Notes: generated by a model from the letters alone, not told the origin. A DNA stretch of 64,000 nt from Volutella citrinella (GCA_034401135.1 JAWZSP010000005.1:3038001-3102000); one strand, 5' to 3'. Counted from the first letter of the stretch, positions 1 to 12,414 are shown. Translations and numbers: made by a program.

Positions 1-3000
1 GCCCGACCTGCGCTTCCCAGCCAGCGTCAACGCCAAAAGCACAAGGGCCCTCTCTACTGCTTACTGTGTCTATGCTGTGCGGTGCACTGTTTTTCTGCCG
101 TCACTGGAAAGGGGGGGGGACGCTGCAAGCCAGTCAGACCTGAATGCCAGTTCGCCTGGAATAAGGCTGAGTCGGTGGGCTAGGCCGGGATGGTGGATGG
201 TGGAATGGCGCTCAGCGTCGTTTTGGGTAGAGCCAGTGGAGGCTAATGACGATGGCCAGGGGAGGGCGGAGCGAGTGTTGGGGCCAAGGCGTTGGCGGCG
301 TTGCCAGCTGTGGTCCTGCGGGCAATTATGGCGGCTTCAGGTTCACACTCGGCGCTCCACGTTTGGCTCCTAGGGAAGATCTGACCTCCAGGACTGCTGG
401 CGCCAAGGCAGACAGTGACACAGTGTAGACAGTGTGGTGGTGCACGCCAACATCCCGTCGTCAGGCCAGGGTTCATCCAGGGGACCCAGGTACCAGCGGC
501 GCAGAAGTGCTCCGCTCCCAGTGCTCGCCCACTATGGAAGCACCGCGGCGGGGACGGGGGGGATGCTGCTTGTTCTGTGGCATCGCTGCTGTTGTTCCCT
601 TGAGTGCGGGTGCCATGCTGGAGACACAAACGACGACGAGTGCCGCCGCCTCTTGGGAGCAAGCATCTGGAGATGGTCAATATGCCCAATGGCAACGCAC
701 TCGGCGGGTGGAGATGGCCCGCCTTTGGGTCGATACGGGCTTGTGGCGGCTGCACTGGGACTCGGACTGGGCAGAAAGCGAGACAGGGCTGCCAGCAACT
801 AATAAAGAGTGGGCAACCCAAGCTCCTCCTGCGGCACCGACAGTGACAGTGACCGACTGTTCATCATGAATTGACATCTTGGTAGCACTTTTTTGCCCAG
901 TGTGCTGGTCGGCTGTGGAATTGACCGCGATGCGGCGTAATATTGCTCTTTGCAACAAGAGGGTATCCCTGTCTAGGATCGACTGGCATGCCTCTCTCGC
1001 GAGTCTCGTCCTTGGTTTTTGTCTTTCCACCCTCTCGTGCTTTCTGCCGGCCTGCGAGCCGTGCGCAAATGCAAATGTTGTACGGCAGGGGCGAATACGA
1101 CCTGGAGGAAAGCTCAGGGCAGTTGGCGAGCCAGGGGACCAGGAGCGGGTGGGACCGGCTTTCTAGGCACAGTGGGCAGGTTGCAGGACTTCACAGCACC
1201 TCATAGCGGAGTGCCCAGGAAAGGGGCGGCGGTAATGGAAGGCGGCAGTGGCGATGTGCGATGACCCAAAAATAATGCACAGCGCACTAGCCCACCACCT
1301 CCCCAAGCTCCCGTCATCGCTCGTATTGCACAGATGGTTTGCGAAGAGGCAACAGGCGCACGACGGTGCAATCGTCGAGACCATTACGCCATACGATCGG
1401 TGGCATTCGCTAGATCGTCGACCATTCTATGTCACCCACACAGCAATTACTACTACTGCATACATATAAGCAGTATTATAATGCCCAGTATTGACTTCCC
1501 TGCTCTGCTCTGTGCCCCTCCTGCGCAGTATGGGTGCTACAACTACGGGCGGCAGATGCAGGTGCAGGCCGGTACTCGCCCACCACCCCCATCTGCAGCT
1601 CTTGCAAGGCAGGCGACCCGTGCGGCCGGGGATTGGACGGTACTGTTACTGCTTCCTGGCTGATTCGACGACATGCTCTCTTCCGCCGAGGTCAGGTGTC
1701 CTGATTATTACTGGCCGTGGCCTACCATTGCCGGTCTGGAGGAACTGGCACCCGGCAGATAAATGTCACACAATATGCCCCGAGAGCCAGACACCGGGCC
1801 GTGGGTGCTGGAGCCTGGAAACATGGGGTGATGTCAGTTTGTCTCGCCCACACGAATGCATAAAGCCAAAACGCTGCCAGTGTAAACTGGCCAATGACTC
1901 TGGTAATAAACTACAACCAACGTCGCAGTCGTGATTTCGCTTGCAGCAGATAATCGCTCACAGATATCCCAATTCCGACATGCTGCCTCAAGGGGGGTTT
2001 GTGCGATTGGACCTCGCGTAAGCGGCCACCACGGATTGCTGACAGCCCCGACTTGTGCTGCAGCCCCCAGGCTCAAACCCCCCTGCGGCTGAGGGAGCGA
2101 GAGCCTCATGGCCTCGAGAACATGCTTCACGAGTCCGAGCCCCAGGCCTACCATTGTGATTCGCAAAAGGATTTTCTCGTTGAATCTAAAGAACCCAAGG
2201 AACACAGCACTCAATGGTTTTGGTGCGAGCCGGCGACGAGTCGACAGCCACAGTGGCGAGACCCAGTTGGCATCGGTGGTTCTAGGTTCCTGACTAGGAC
2301 TTTGGGCGTGGTTGGAGACGCCAAAGCCGCGGTCCCCCCCTCCCCTTGCAACAAGTTGTGGTGATGGTGGGGTCGATGCTCTTGGTGGGAGCACACGATC
2401 AATGACGAAGGCAAACGCCGCCGACAAGGAACGGCCCCTGGTCTTGTGCGCTCTGGATAGGATCCCGACTCCCAGCCGTTATCGACGCGGGAGTGACATC
2501 CCGCCCTGCGCCTTTCCGTGCTGTTGTGACATGTTGACCAAGTCCAAACCCCAGAGCGAGCAAGCAAGCGTCATGGCTCAGTCCCGAGGCACTGGCCGGT
2601 TGCAAATCAGGAACGTCATGTTGTCATGCCATGCTAGAACGTCCCCTCCCCTATGCTGTTGCATTGGCTTTATGAGGTTGGGCGAAAACTCTCTTCCCGT
2701 CACATGTCGCCGTCGTGCCGCTGAGGCTGGAACGGCTGAGCGGGTTCAGTGATTGACAGCCTGCTGTTCATGGGGTGGACTTTTACCGCGTTCAAAAGCT
2801 GATGCAGCGGCGGGGTAGTGGGCAAGCCACCATCACGATTTCAGGCCTGGCTGGCCGGCCTGTTTCTCTCCTTCTCCCAAAACAATCGCAACCTGAATCC
2901 GCATTGATGATTGTGTCTGCCTCTCCCGCTGATAGCTTGACGCACAGCCGGCATTTGACCACTGACCACCTCAGTTCTAAACTTGTGCAGAAGCCACCGG

Positions 3001-6000
3001 AGGCCCAAGCATGTCGTAACGTGCGTACGAGCTCCCCTCGCGCAGTTCCCGACGGCTAGCCCAGAGACGGAACTCGTGATCCGTAGCACCTGTAGGACAG
3101 GACTAAAAGGCGCTGGTTGCGGCTCAAGAATCAACCCAATCAATGGACAAGGAAGCAAAAGGGAAGAAAATGGCAGTCAATACTGCTCCGTGGCTGGCGT
3201 GCTCGGCCACCGCCGCCTCAGGGGTGGCGCACCGGACGTTGTAGTGGACATCTCATACTCATGATAGATCCAGTCGATGCTGTGCACTTGCATCTCTCCC
3301 CCCCTCTCTCTCGTCGCCCTTCCCGGGGAGGGGGGATGTACGTCGTAGTAATTAAGTTGCAGGATATTTTTGGTAACCTGCCTCGCATCGTGGCTGCTGA
3401 CCTGGGACAGCACGCGACTTGTACAGGATAGGTACGGATATGCACATGCTCGGGCTCTTGGCCAGCTGCGTGTGTGTGCCATACTAATTATACAGTGGAG
3501 CCTCGTTCCCACCGCCACCACCACCACCGGTGCACCTCTCTCTGCCCGCTTTCCCTTGCCCTGCCAATGTCAACGACTGCCCGTACAAAAGAAAGACCAT
3601 CCGGGCTAGCATAGGTCTCCATCGCTCGAACCGAGCAACACATGTAGTTGGTCCGAGACCAAAGCCGAACTGCCGGCCGAGTGACGACGACGATGACACG
3701 GCCCTCTCACCATCCCTATCTTGGTCTCACGTTTGGGATATTAATTATGCCTCCGTTTTGTAGCCACCATCCCACAAAGCCCTTCAAACACCGTACACAC
3801 AACGTTCATTGTCACAGGGGTCGCTCTCCCAGTGTGGACAGGCTACAAGCATCACAAATGTTAAATCGGGACTTGCACCACGAATTCCATTGTAGATCCT
3901 CTATATGTATAGCCATAAAGGTATTATGATGAATTAAGTGCTGATACGTATGCGTATCTGCATTGGTATCTAGTCCCTTAGTAAGTGACAACACTGAATT
4001 ATACCTGAGGTACGATAGTTGAAGCCTATCAGAGCATCCTTGCGCATACCCTGCAGGATACGGAGTGATTTGACATTTGCAATGCTGGTGGCCTGTATTA
4101 CGTCCCCTCGCCCTCTTGGGCCTGGTACAGCACGACGAACCCCGGGGCCCAGGGAGAGTGATCGCCGCCAGCCCAGGATGAACCCCGTCGTCGCATGCGA
4201 GACTTGGCGCCCCATGAAGCCGCTTGTTCGGGCAAATGGCGCCGGCTGAGCTGCCTCGGGGTTGCTGGCTCGAGCCGCCCGTCTTTGCAGCTGTGGTCCC
4301 GGTGAACGAGGGATACCCTTCTCACCACGACGGACAACCTTGTGCGCACCGTTTCGGCACGGCGCCATCAGTTGATCCCAAGGTGCGCTCACACATCGGT
4401 CCAAGATCTGGCGAGATCTCCTCCCCAGTGCCAGGCAGGGATCGTGGGGCTCGAGCGCCCAACGACGGCCAGACAGCGAGCCCTTGCTTGTAGCCGTGCC
4501 CATGCTGACGGCCTAGTTCCTCAATGCCTTCCAGGTCCCCTCTACTCAAGACGGCCGGCCCATTGCCTGCTCGGCAGCAATCTCGCCAGCGCTCCCAGCA
4601 TCCGACGCCAACCCAGATATCTGGAGCATTTGGTGACTTTGGGCAACGTTAGCCGCTCAGAATAGTCCGAGACCCTGTCCACCCAGCGCCCGCTAGCCCG
4701 CCGGCCCATCTGAACCACCATCTCACCGCTCTCTGCCTCCTCTCGGTTGCCGGTGACGGCTCCCCAAAGCGTCAAATTGTCGGAAGGGTCCCTGTCTGCG
4801 TCGTCGTTCCAGCCTCACCAGTGCCGCGCCGCGCCTGTGGAAAGTTGCCCTTGGCCGTCCGTCTGAACGTGATTACGGACTACTAGAGCCCAGGATATTA
4901 GTACCAGTGTCGGGTCGTATGCTGCCAACGTGGCCAGTCTCTGGCTCTCTGCGCGAATGAGCAACCTCGCTCCGGCCACAGCTAATACGTACATGCTCCC
5001 GCTCGCCTCGCACACGCCTGCAGCCGAACGTGCCCATGGAGATTGAGGCTGGATGCTGTAATTAGTGCACTGGCTGGCTATCCCGCCGCTCTGCTTGCCC
5101 AGATTAGCTCTTCCCACAGCATGTGCCCTCCTCCTTGGGCTGCCCTTGAACCACTGCAAGGCGTTTTTTCCACTGGGCTGATGTGCTGCCTTGCCAGCTT
5201 TGGCCGTCGTCGGCGCTGGTTCAGCTGAGCCATTTCGTCGTCGTGACAGCACGGACCCAGCCTCGGATGAACGACTTGGCCCATCAAAGCACTTTTATCT
5301 TGGCCACGTAATCACGGAGCGGTTCATAGCAGCCGAATCTGTCGTACATGGCCCTTTCCCGATGTCTGGCTTGTCGGTGTGGTGATCCTCCGCCTCATCG
5401 TTTGTACCTACAGTACTGCCAACGGAGGAGCCGCCACATGCGGAGTTGCGGGGGTGTTGATCGCCGCATGATGATCCTCTTTACTAGTGGATGAACCTGC
5501 ATATCATGGTTGGCTGGGGCTGCCGCAGATCGCGACGAGAGGAGCAAGGACAGTTGGGGAGAGGCATATCCGCGTGAGGTGATGCCTTGTTGGACCCTAG
5601 TCGCCGTCACCACTTTCAGTAGAGACGACGATGATGATATAACACAGACGTCAGGGGTATCAAGAGCAAGCAAGCGCATTGAGGGGATGACATGTTGTGA
5701 GTAGATATATCATTCCATGCCATTGTGCTATATATTTGACGTCATCTTCCCTTGGCTATGTTTAGAGGCATTTCCAATTGCTCGCGTCTAGGTTAGGCTG
5801 GGGATCGTGCGTTGCGGAGTTGGGAGAGCAATTGCACGAGCACAACCGGTCTCAGGGCTGGCACCGTCGCCCACTCATTGTAAAAACCGCTAATGGAGGC
5901 TTTAAGACTACAAGAAGAATCAAGCGGAATGAATGTTTGTATGCAAAGCTGGACGAAAGATGGAAAACTTCATGTGGTGACGAATGATGAAATGCGTCGC

Positions 6001-6178
6001 TCGGCTTGCATGCCCAAGCTCATGTTTTCAGACTAGAATATCTAGGAAATACCAACACCCACTAAACCAAGCAACGCCCCTTTCCCCTTCGCCACTGGCA
6101 TCTTTTTGACCCATGCTAGATGTGCTCATGCTGGCAGTCGAGAGTCGAGCGCCGTGCTACCAGGGCCCCCCCGCAGAC
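1..6178. other. gene-free stretch, no supportable coding region
   Basis: Open frames of up to about 197 codons occur on both strands (for example 1834-2427 minus and 3970-4503 minus), but none shows a recognisable domain, conserved motif pattern or convincing exon structure. Compositionally it resembles the other intergenic DNA here, with short CCACCA- and GACGAC-type runs. It could hold regulatory DNA, a non-coding transcript, or the UTR of a gene outside the left edge. I see no terminal repeats or transposase remnants. Confidence 0.5.
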
Positions 6179-7656
6179 TCAGAGAGGTTCCTGGAAATAT
6201 TTCTGCAAAAGCACCGCGGCCGAGAGTCTCTCAGCAGGCTCCCGCTTTATCATCCAGGACAAGGGATCTTTGAGAGGATGACTGTCAATGACCCTCAGAG
6301 CCGCATCACGCGTTTCGCAAACGGTCCGATGAGGCTCATCACAAAACCCGTTGATGTTGAAAACACTCAGACAGGTCATGGCGAGCGACCAAACGTCGCT
6401 CTTTTGGGCCCACCAAGCTTGCCTCTTTTCTTCTGGCATGGTCTCTGCTGGGCTGTCGCCATCCAGGGACATTTCTGTCGACAGAATGCCGCTCTCTTCT
6501 GCTTCTCCGTGACCACCAAGGCACATTTCGGGTGCCGCGTAGTGCGGGCTGCCTGGCGTCCACGTTGCATCCTGTGGCTGGGAAAGCAGGAAGTTCCCTA
6601 GACGGAGGTGGAAGCAATCTTCAGACAGCGGGGAGCAGAATATGCTCTCCGGCCGGATGTTGCCGTGGAAAGCCCCCGCGGCGGCCAGATACGCAATTGC
6701 TCGAAGCCCCTGGTAGAGAAACAGCCGTGGGAAGGTCGTGTATCGAGGGTGGCCCAAAGATCGCGCTGATTGGACTCGCACCCCGGGGATGTCGGCGATG
6801 AATACCTTGAAGTCCTTGTGGTATTGGTAGCCTACGTGAGTGACCAGATTGGCCTAGAGAGATTTAGAGGCTGCGCCGATAATAACCCAGTCCATCTGAT
6901 CCAAGAATGGGAACCTACGTGGCTGAGTCTTGCAAGCTGTTCAAAGTGCTCTCTCCTGATCAGGATCTCGCCTGGTAGGTCTCCGAAGCCGAGAGCCGGC
7001 GGAAACTCCAGAGACTTTACCATCAAGCGTCGAGTTCGGGAGTCGACTACAGTGACTTGCTCTCCGTTCTCAGAGTCGGTCTCGACTGGGAGCAGAGGCG
7101 TGTCCTTTAGGTTGGCATTGGATAGGTTGATGGTCTGCTGACTGGACCGAATTGCCAAATTGTAGATGACCCCCAGCTTGCCCAGCTCGATGTTGCCATG
7201 ATGCCAGTGGATACAGAACTGCCACCGGAGGCCGGTGCCCAGGCCGAGGCAACATGGCCCGTTCCCTGGGTCCAGTACTGCCTTGCGAGGATTCTCTGCG
7301 TTAGGGACCGGAGCAAACCCGGGAGCATTGCTGCCGACAAATTGGGCAGAGCCGTCACCCGACTCATCGATGAGAACAATGTTGAAGCGTTCAATCTTGA
7401 AACGCCAGCCTTTTCGCGATACTGTGAGATCGGAGGCAAGAGTGATGTCGCCCTCGCGTCCGAGGGTGGCCAGAGTATGAAGGTCCCGGTGATGAGTGGA
7501 CAAGTGAAAGCCCACCTCGATTCCTTGAACTGATTTACCTTCCTGATCGTTGAAGGTTGAGACCCGATCGCCATTCTCTGGCATCTTCAGGACCTCTTTT
7601 GCGGCCCCATTGATGGGCACCAACGAAAAGATTGTACGTGGGTGGAGGGGGTCCAT
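6179..7656 (-). CDS. FHA-like domain plus pseudokinase protein
   Basis: Two exons (7656-6919 and 6853-6179) with a 65-bp intron at 6854-6918 (GTAGGT donor, CTCTAG acceptor) give 470 aa. Splicing restores a typical kinase alphaC-beta4 stretch (LSHANLVTHVGYQ). The N-terminal part reads as an FHA-like domain (LGREGDI, then VSRKGWRF). The C-terminal half is a kinase fold (YAAPEM as APE, KSDVWSLAM as subdomain IX). The catalytic-loop HRD is HGN (residues 309-311), the DFG-equivalent is N-F-L (333-335), and no glycine-rich loop is visible, although a VAIK-type Lys (LMVKSL) remains. I infer a catalytically dead scaffold or allosteric partner. It lies about 600 bp downstream of a related active kinase on the same strand, suggesting tandem duplication. 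Cellular role unknown. Confidence 0.82.
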
Positions 7657-8257
7657 GTTGAGAAACCCACGGGTGCTTTGGACAAGGAAACGAGGAGATT
7701 GACAAAGATGGGAAGGAAACCCTATGCCGAGAAAGAACGCAAGTTGTATGAAGATAAAGGGCTGGCCCGGATCGTCACGTTTGTTGTATCCAGGAGCCAG
7801 CCATACCGCTCAGGGTTGACCATCCTGCAGCACCCTTCGCGTGCCCGGCACCACGCAAACAACGGGCTGGTACCGACAGCAAGCCCGGACACGCCGTTTG
7901 GTGACTTCTCTGCTAGCCCAGGGGGGGGAGGGGGGTTACACAACGAGGCTTATGCGGACACCCGCGTGCCAGGCTTCATTGGAGGCTTGATGGCTTCACA
8001 GCCCGCACCCTGGATGAATCAATCAATACCCTGGCCGAATGGATCCTCAGCCAAACAAGCAGGGCAGCCCAACGGGTCACCTCAGCTACCTCAAGCCACA
8101 CAGCCTCACAGCTCGAAGCGCACGGTACCAGTGAAAAAGATGCATTCAGTACTATCCTGTTCCCTACAACTAATCACCCCCACCAACTGGGGCTCCCGTG
8201 TCCTTGCCAGAATCGCTCGTCCAGTGAATCTTGTGCAGCTACAAGTGATGAACAAAT
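7657..8257. other. intergenic between the two kinase genes
   Basis: About 600 bp between the stop of the upstream kinase and the start of the downstream pseudokinase. It must hold the terminator of one and the promoter of the other. The overlapping plus-strand frame at 7642-8340 has no recognisable domain. A purine-rich GGGGGGGAGGGGGG-type run lies near 7921-7935. Confidence 0.5.
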
Positions 8258-9673
8258 CTACCAGCTCTGCACTGCTGCGTTTTGGCGCGAGCGCAGCTTG
8301 TACGGAGGGTGGAACCATTCCATCAATGCATGGGCCGTGATCCTGTCTGCCGGGTTGTCCTCCAGCATGGAATATAGCCACTTCAAGTTCGAACTCGCTG
8401 CGGCAAGCCTGACCACTGCTGCCAAACCCGCGGGAGTGGCACCCCATTTCTTGGAATGCAGACTCTTGACCTTGGCAAAGTCTCCCACCCAGGCCAACGT
8501 CATGCCCAACGACCAAACGTCCGCCAGTGTAGTCTGTCCCCTTACCCCATTCCGAATTTCTGGAGCCATAAAGTCACCGCTTCCGACGGAAGTGGCCGTC
8601 GGGGAATATCCCTTGGACTCTCCAAAGTCGCCCAAGACAAACTCGTACTCGCCTTGAGATGTCATGCGGCACAAGATATTGTCCGGCTTCACGTCTCGGT
8701 GGATAATGTTGAGCCGTTCCAGGTGGTCCAGTGCCTTGGACATGTCCTGGGCCAGCTTCGTCATGAGCTCTCGACTGGCAGCAAAACGGCTCAGGCCAAT
8801 GACATTATCAATGTTACCCTCCAGGAAGGGAGTGAAGATCTCTAAAAAGGAGCCGTTGATCCGCGCGCCGAGGAAGGGGAGAATATTGTTCTGCCAACGC
8901 CAAAGTCAGATAAAAGGTACGTGCATGTTGCCAGGCGAGGGCCGGATTCAGTCGTCACTCACATGCGGAGAGCTGAGTTTCAGTATTCTGACTTCCCTGA
9001 GAAGCCTCTCTGGGTTCTTGTGCTCGTCAAAACTGATCCTCTTCATCGCCATGGTGCCGGTGCCGGTATTGACTTTGTACACCTGTCCCCTCTCGCCCTT
9101 ATCGGCAGCAGCTTGCGGCTTGCCTATAGGCTCTTGATACACGATGTTGACAGGAGAGAAAATCTCATGTCCGTGGCTTCGAAGGCTTTCAACCATCTGT
9201 TTCGGGTGGTAACCGTGAACTTGAAATTCCAGATCGAGGCCCCTGAACTTGACACATAGATGTTGACTGTCAACGGGACTGAGAGGAAGCGGCTTGGAGC
9301 TTTGAGGGGGAACCACGACCCCGTTTAAAAGCAGTGTCGAATGTTGTTCGAGGCTCTTGATCTTGAAATCACCGGTATCAAATTGCTGCTCGAAACGAAA
9401 AAGGGGCGTATCGGCTTGCCCAATAACGATGACTGATTCCTCACCACCGCCGACGGTTATGGAATCTAAGGGAAGTCGGCCCGGCCAAGGGACTGAGATG
9501 CCGTAAAACAAGCTGCCGCCGCGGACGAAGCAAACTTCGGAACTGGTATTCATAGGATGGGCCAGCAACCTGGCTGTATCGAGGCTCTCGGGGCACGGGA
9601 CGAGGGCGGGACATAGCACTGCAGCCGCCATGGTGTGCTCTGTGTGAGCCATGGTGTACTCTGTGTGAGCCAT
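8258..9673 (-). CDS. FHA-like domain Ser/Thr protein kinase, catalytically intact
   Basis: Exons 9673-8963 and 8890-8258 with a 72-bp phase-0 intron (8891-8962, GTGAGT...CAG) give 447 aa. The N-terminal region resembles a diverged FHA domain. The kinase domain has all key elements: a G-rich loop (GERGQVYKV), the VAIK Lys (TMAMKRI), an alphaC Glu (LLREVRIL), HRDVKPDN (H301 of HRD), DFG (325-327) and MAPEI. Role: phosphorylation of Ser/Thr, substrates unknown; FHA domains usually bind phosphothreonine. The start is uncertain because three 21-bp repeats supply three in-frame ATGs (9673, 9652, 9631), all in ACCATGGC context. The first is chosen by the scanning rule, but the conserved part begins after the last. 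An open frame continues upstream to about 9943. Confidence 0.85.
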
Positions 9674-9689
9674 GGTGTGCTCTGTGTGA
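9627..9689 (-). repeat. three 21-bp tandem repeats carrying the kinase start codon
   Basis: The units 9627-9647, 9648-9668 and 9669-9689 are nearly identical, differing by one base in the middle copy. Read on the minus strand, each contains an in-frame ATG in ACCATGGC context and encodes a seven-residue unit such as MAHTEYT. Confidence 0.9.
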
Positions 9690-10467
9690 TGAAAGATTGA
9701 AGACAGTTTTGTACCCGTATCCAGTGCAAGGTTAACAGCAACGAGTGGCCAAGACACCAAAGATCGGATAGGGGCGATGCGATGAAGGTAAGAGTTAGCA
9801 ATGAACAATCCAGCAGATCTGCCATCAGCCAAATTATAACTCAACAGCTCTACCACCCGCCTACTTGCATAAGGCAACAGCATCAGCGTGGTCAGCACAG
9901 AGAGAACCTCATCGTTGGGAACCCCTGAGGCTGCCACCGTCACCTCTCAAGCATGACTCAACGTCTTGGTTCGCGATGGCAGGGGCGTGACGAATATCCG
10001 GCCAACCATAACCGCCGCGTTGCTCGCCCCCTTCTCAGCCAGCCCAGGTTATGCCCGTTGCAGGTTGGTGGATGAGGCACGGGCACTCAGCTTGCATCAC
10101 GTCCAGGAGAGTCCAGAAGAACAAAGGATGCTAGACCAGGCTGCCGCGCCTGGGCGTGTTGCAACCGGTCTTGCCTGGCCAACCACTTCCAGTGGCTTGC
10201 TCTATCTCTATTGACCATGGCGTCCATCAAGTGATTCCAATGGGGGCTTAAAAGCCACACGGGAGCCCCGAACAGGGGCGGCTGTTCGTTTCTGTTTCAC
10301 AAACAAACTGTCCCCTCTCCTCTCCTCTCCTCTCCTCTCTCGTCCCATCAAGCCGTTCCCAGCTTCCGTCGCCCCTCTGCGACGCAAGACCCTGGCAGGA
10401 TCTGCGCTCCGGGAGATATTTGCTTCCCCGTCGTTTTCAATCGCCGACCGATTTCGTCTTTGGAAAT
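9690..10467. other. divergent promoter region with pyrimidine tract
   Basis: The region between the minus-strand kinase and the plus-strand H1-tail protein. A TCTCC/CTCCT pentanucleotide tract runs at roughly 10313-10340 and probably lies in the promoter or 5' UTR of the downstream gene, a common arrangement in filamentous fungi. No gene is recognised. Confidence 0.5.
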
Positions 10468-11784
10468 ATGGCCAACATAACAGACATGATCGACAGGTAT
10501 GAGGAGCAGGGCTTCAGCTACCTACATTTTCACGGCCAGCTCCTGCCCCAGAACGGGAACCTCATACGGATAGAAAGGGCGGTGATGGCCCGGAGGGACA
10601 AGAAAGTTGTCACGCTCCCCGCTCGCCAGTTCGAGCTCCAAGTCAAGAGAGAGTGCTCTAGGATGTACGAGCAGCTTCGTTCCAGATCGGGGTGTTTCGA
10701 CCACCCGCAGCACTACGAGCAGTGCTTGGAACGACATCGCGCTCGGCGGCAGACTCTGCCATGGGACGACAATCTGTCCCATGATGCCAGCGATGGCAAG
10801 CCGAAGCCAGCCGACGGCCCAGACCTAGGCGTCCTGGCCAACGCCATGCGCAACGTCCGCGATCGATGGATCCACCAGGGAATCTGGGCGGATCAATGGG
10901 GAGACATGGAGTCCCTTGTCGGTCCCCCTTCGTTCGAACCGCTCCTCTGGGGACACGAAGAGGTTGACGAGCTGTTGATTGAACGACTGCGCCAAGGCCA
11001 GGACGAACCCGAAGATGCGCTGCTCACGGTACGCAACCGCGACGCATCGAGACCGCTGTTCCAGTTCAAAGCCCAGGTCCGATACGAGTTTGAATGGGTC
11101 CGGGACCAGCACTTTTACGACACGCCCTACTACAACACAACCTTTGCTGACCTCCTGGACGAGGCCTACAAGAGCGTCAAGGGCAACTGGATGAAGGACG
11201 GCATATGGTGCAAGTGTTGGGACAAATGGCCGGGCCTCAAGTGGTCGCACGAGATGTCGGCCAAGGAGATTGAGGAGGGGGAGATGGAGGACGGGGAGCA
11301 GGTGGTAGGCGAGCAATACCGACACACTGCCAACATCTATGTCAACGGCACGAAGCCCATGTGGCCCGTACATGGACATGCCTCCAATGTGCCATGCGTC
11401 CGAGACCGGACCAAACCGAGGCCCTCGAACGCATCGTCTTCCCAGCAGCGCAGCGTCAGCCCTGTCCGCTTTGAGCTTGAAGAAGATGTCTGGCGGATAT
11501 GGGGACCAACGACCCCGGGGCACGGCACAGCGGCTACACTGGCATCTCCTCCACCACGACGAAGCCAGCGAAGCAGCGGGAAGTCGGTGGCGCCGAAGAA
11601 GAAGGCATCTTCAGCAACGGCGGACGGGAAGAAGCCGGCAAATGCGAAGCCAGCGGCAAAGAAGCCAACGCCAAAGAAGGCGGCAACGGACAAGGGCGCG
11701 GCGGGCAAGACAACAAAGAAGCGGTCATCTCCAATCCAAGATGCGGCCGAAGGCAAGCCAAAACGACCCAAGCGGAACAAATAA
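10468..11784 (+). CDS. unknown protein with histone-H1-like basic tail
   Basis: Uninterrupted frame of 438 aa. The frame is open further upstream, but 10468 is the first in-frame ATG; the upstream extension would need a non-ATG start. Residues 1 to about 270 form an acidic and aromatic region with two W-rich repeated-looking segments (MRNVRDRWIHQGIW near 135 and SVKGNWMKDGIW near 250), suggesting an internal duplication of a small helical motif. The last roughly 80 residues are Lys/Ala/Pro/Ser-rich with repeats such as KKPTPKK, like linker-histone tails, and end in KRPKRNK. I infer nuclear localisation and DNA or RNA binding, but no catalytic domain is recognised. There are no introns and no obvious functional partner among the neighbours. 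Confidence 0.75.
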   Translation: MANITDMIDRYEEQGFSYLHFHGQLLPQNGNLIRIERAVMARRDKKVVTLPARQFELQVKRECSRMYEQLRSRSGCFDHPQHYEQCLERHRARRQTLPWDDNLSHDASDGKPKPADGPDLGVLANAMRNVRDRWIHQGIWADQWGDMESLVGPPSFEPLLWGHEEVDELLIERLRQGQDEPEDALLTVRNRDASRPLFQFKAQVRYEFEWVRDQHFYDTPYYNTTFADLLDEAYKSVKGNWMKDGIWCKCWDKWPGLKWSHEMSAKEIEEGEMEDGEQVVGEQYRHTANIYVNGTKPMWPVHGHASNVPCVRDRTKPRPSNASSSQQRSVSPVRFELEEDVWRIWGPTTPGHGTAATLASPPPRRSQRSSGKSVAPKKKASSATADGKKPANAKPAAKKPTPKKAATDKGAAGKTTKKRSSPIQDAAEGKPKRPKRNK

Positions 11785-12351
11785 GGCGCCTTGAGACGAC
11801 CGCGGGTCCCTTGCCTCTGGTGAGGGACGTTCTCGGAGGAGTGCTTGGGCATATTCTGTTCTTCTTGTTGCTTCTTTCCCCCCACGTTCCCCCCCCTTCT
11901 TTGAGATCCGGCCAACTTGGGCCCTGTCACTCACTTGTCTGATGTCGATGCAAACCTGTCTTTTCCCACTGTCATAGGGTCCCGCCGTCTTTGCTGGAGT
12001 GACTCTGCTGGTTGGCCAGCACCCAGACGGCGCGGCACAATGTGTTCTCGTTTTTTAGTTTCCATAGTAACTCTGCCCGCTCGCAGTATTTGCTTCCTCG
12101 GCATGCCAACGTGACCCATCCATCCGCCAGTCCCAGCCGCTCATCTCTCGCCGTGGAGTAAGGACAAAGGAAGGCCGGACGGATAAAAACACATGCCGAG
12201 ATGCTTGTGCAACAGCCTAAACTGTTGAGGCATAGCCTAAACCTTTCGCCTAAAGGGCAGGTCCGTGAGGGTCGAACATGGCGTGGCTATTGGTGGGAGA
12301 AACTGTCGAGAAGATGACAATTGTTGTCTCATGGGGACAATGGGAAGACTT

Positions 12352-12414
12352 CTGGGGAATTTGCGCCCCCATTCACCATGTGGGGGATTGTGGGGAGTGG
12401 CGCTGGCTGCGGGG
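12352..12414 (+). promoter_or_regulatory. cluster of four CreA-type SYGGRG motifs
   Basis: CTGGGG at 12352, GTGGGG at 12380 and 12390, and GCGGGG at 12409 all match SYGGRG, the binding consensus of the carbon-catabolite repressor CreA/Cre1. They lie 445-507 bp upstream of a plant-cell-wall hydrolase start, the kind of gene CreA usually represses. Short G-rich motifs also occur by chance, so function is inferred. Confidence 0.4.

Noticed and set aside
3970..4503. 177-codon minus-strand frame at the left end
   Set aside because: No recognisable family, competing frames on the other strand are of similar length.
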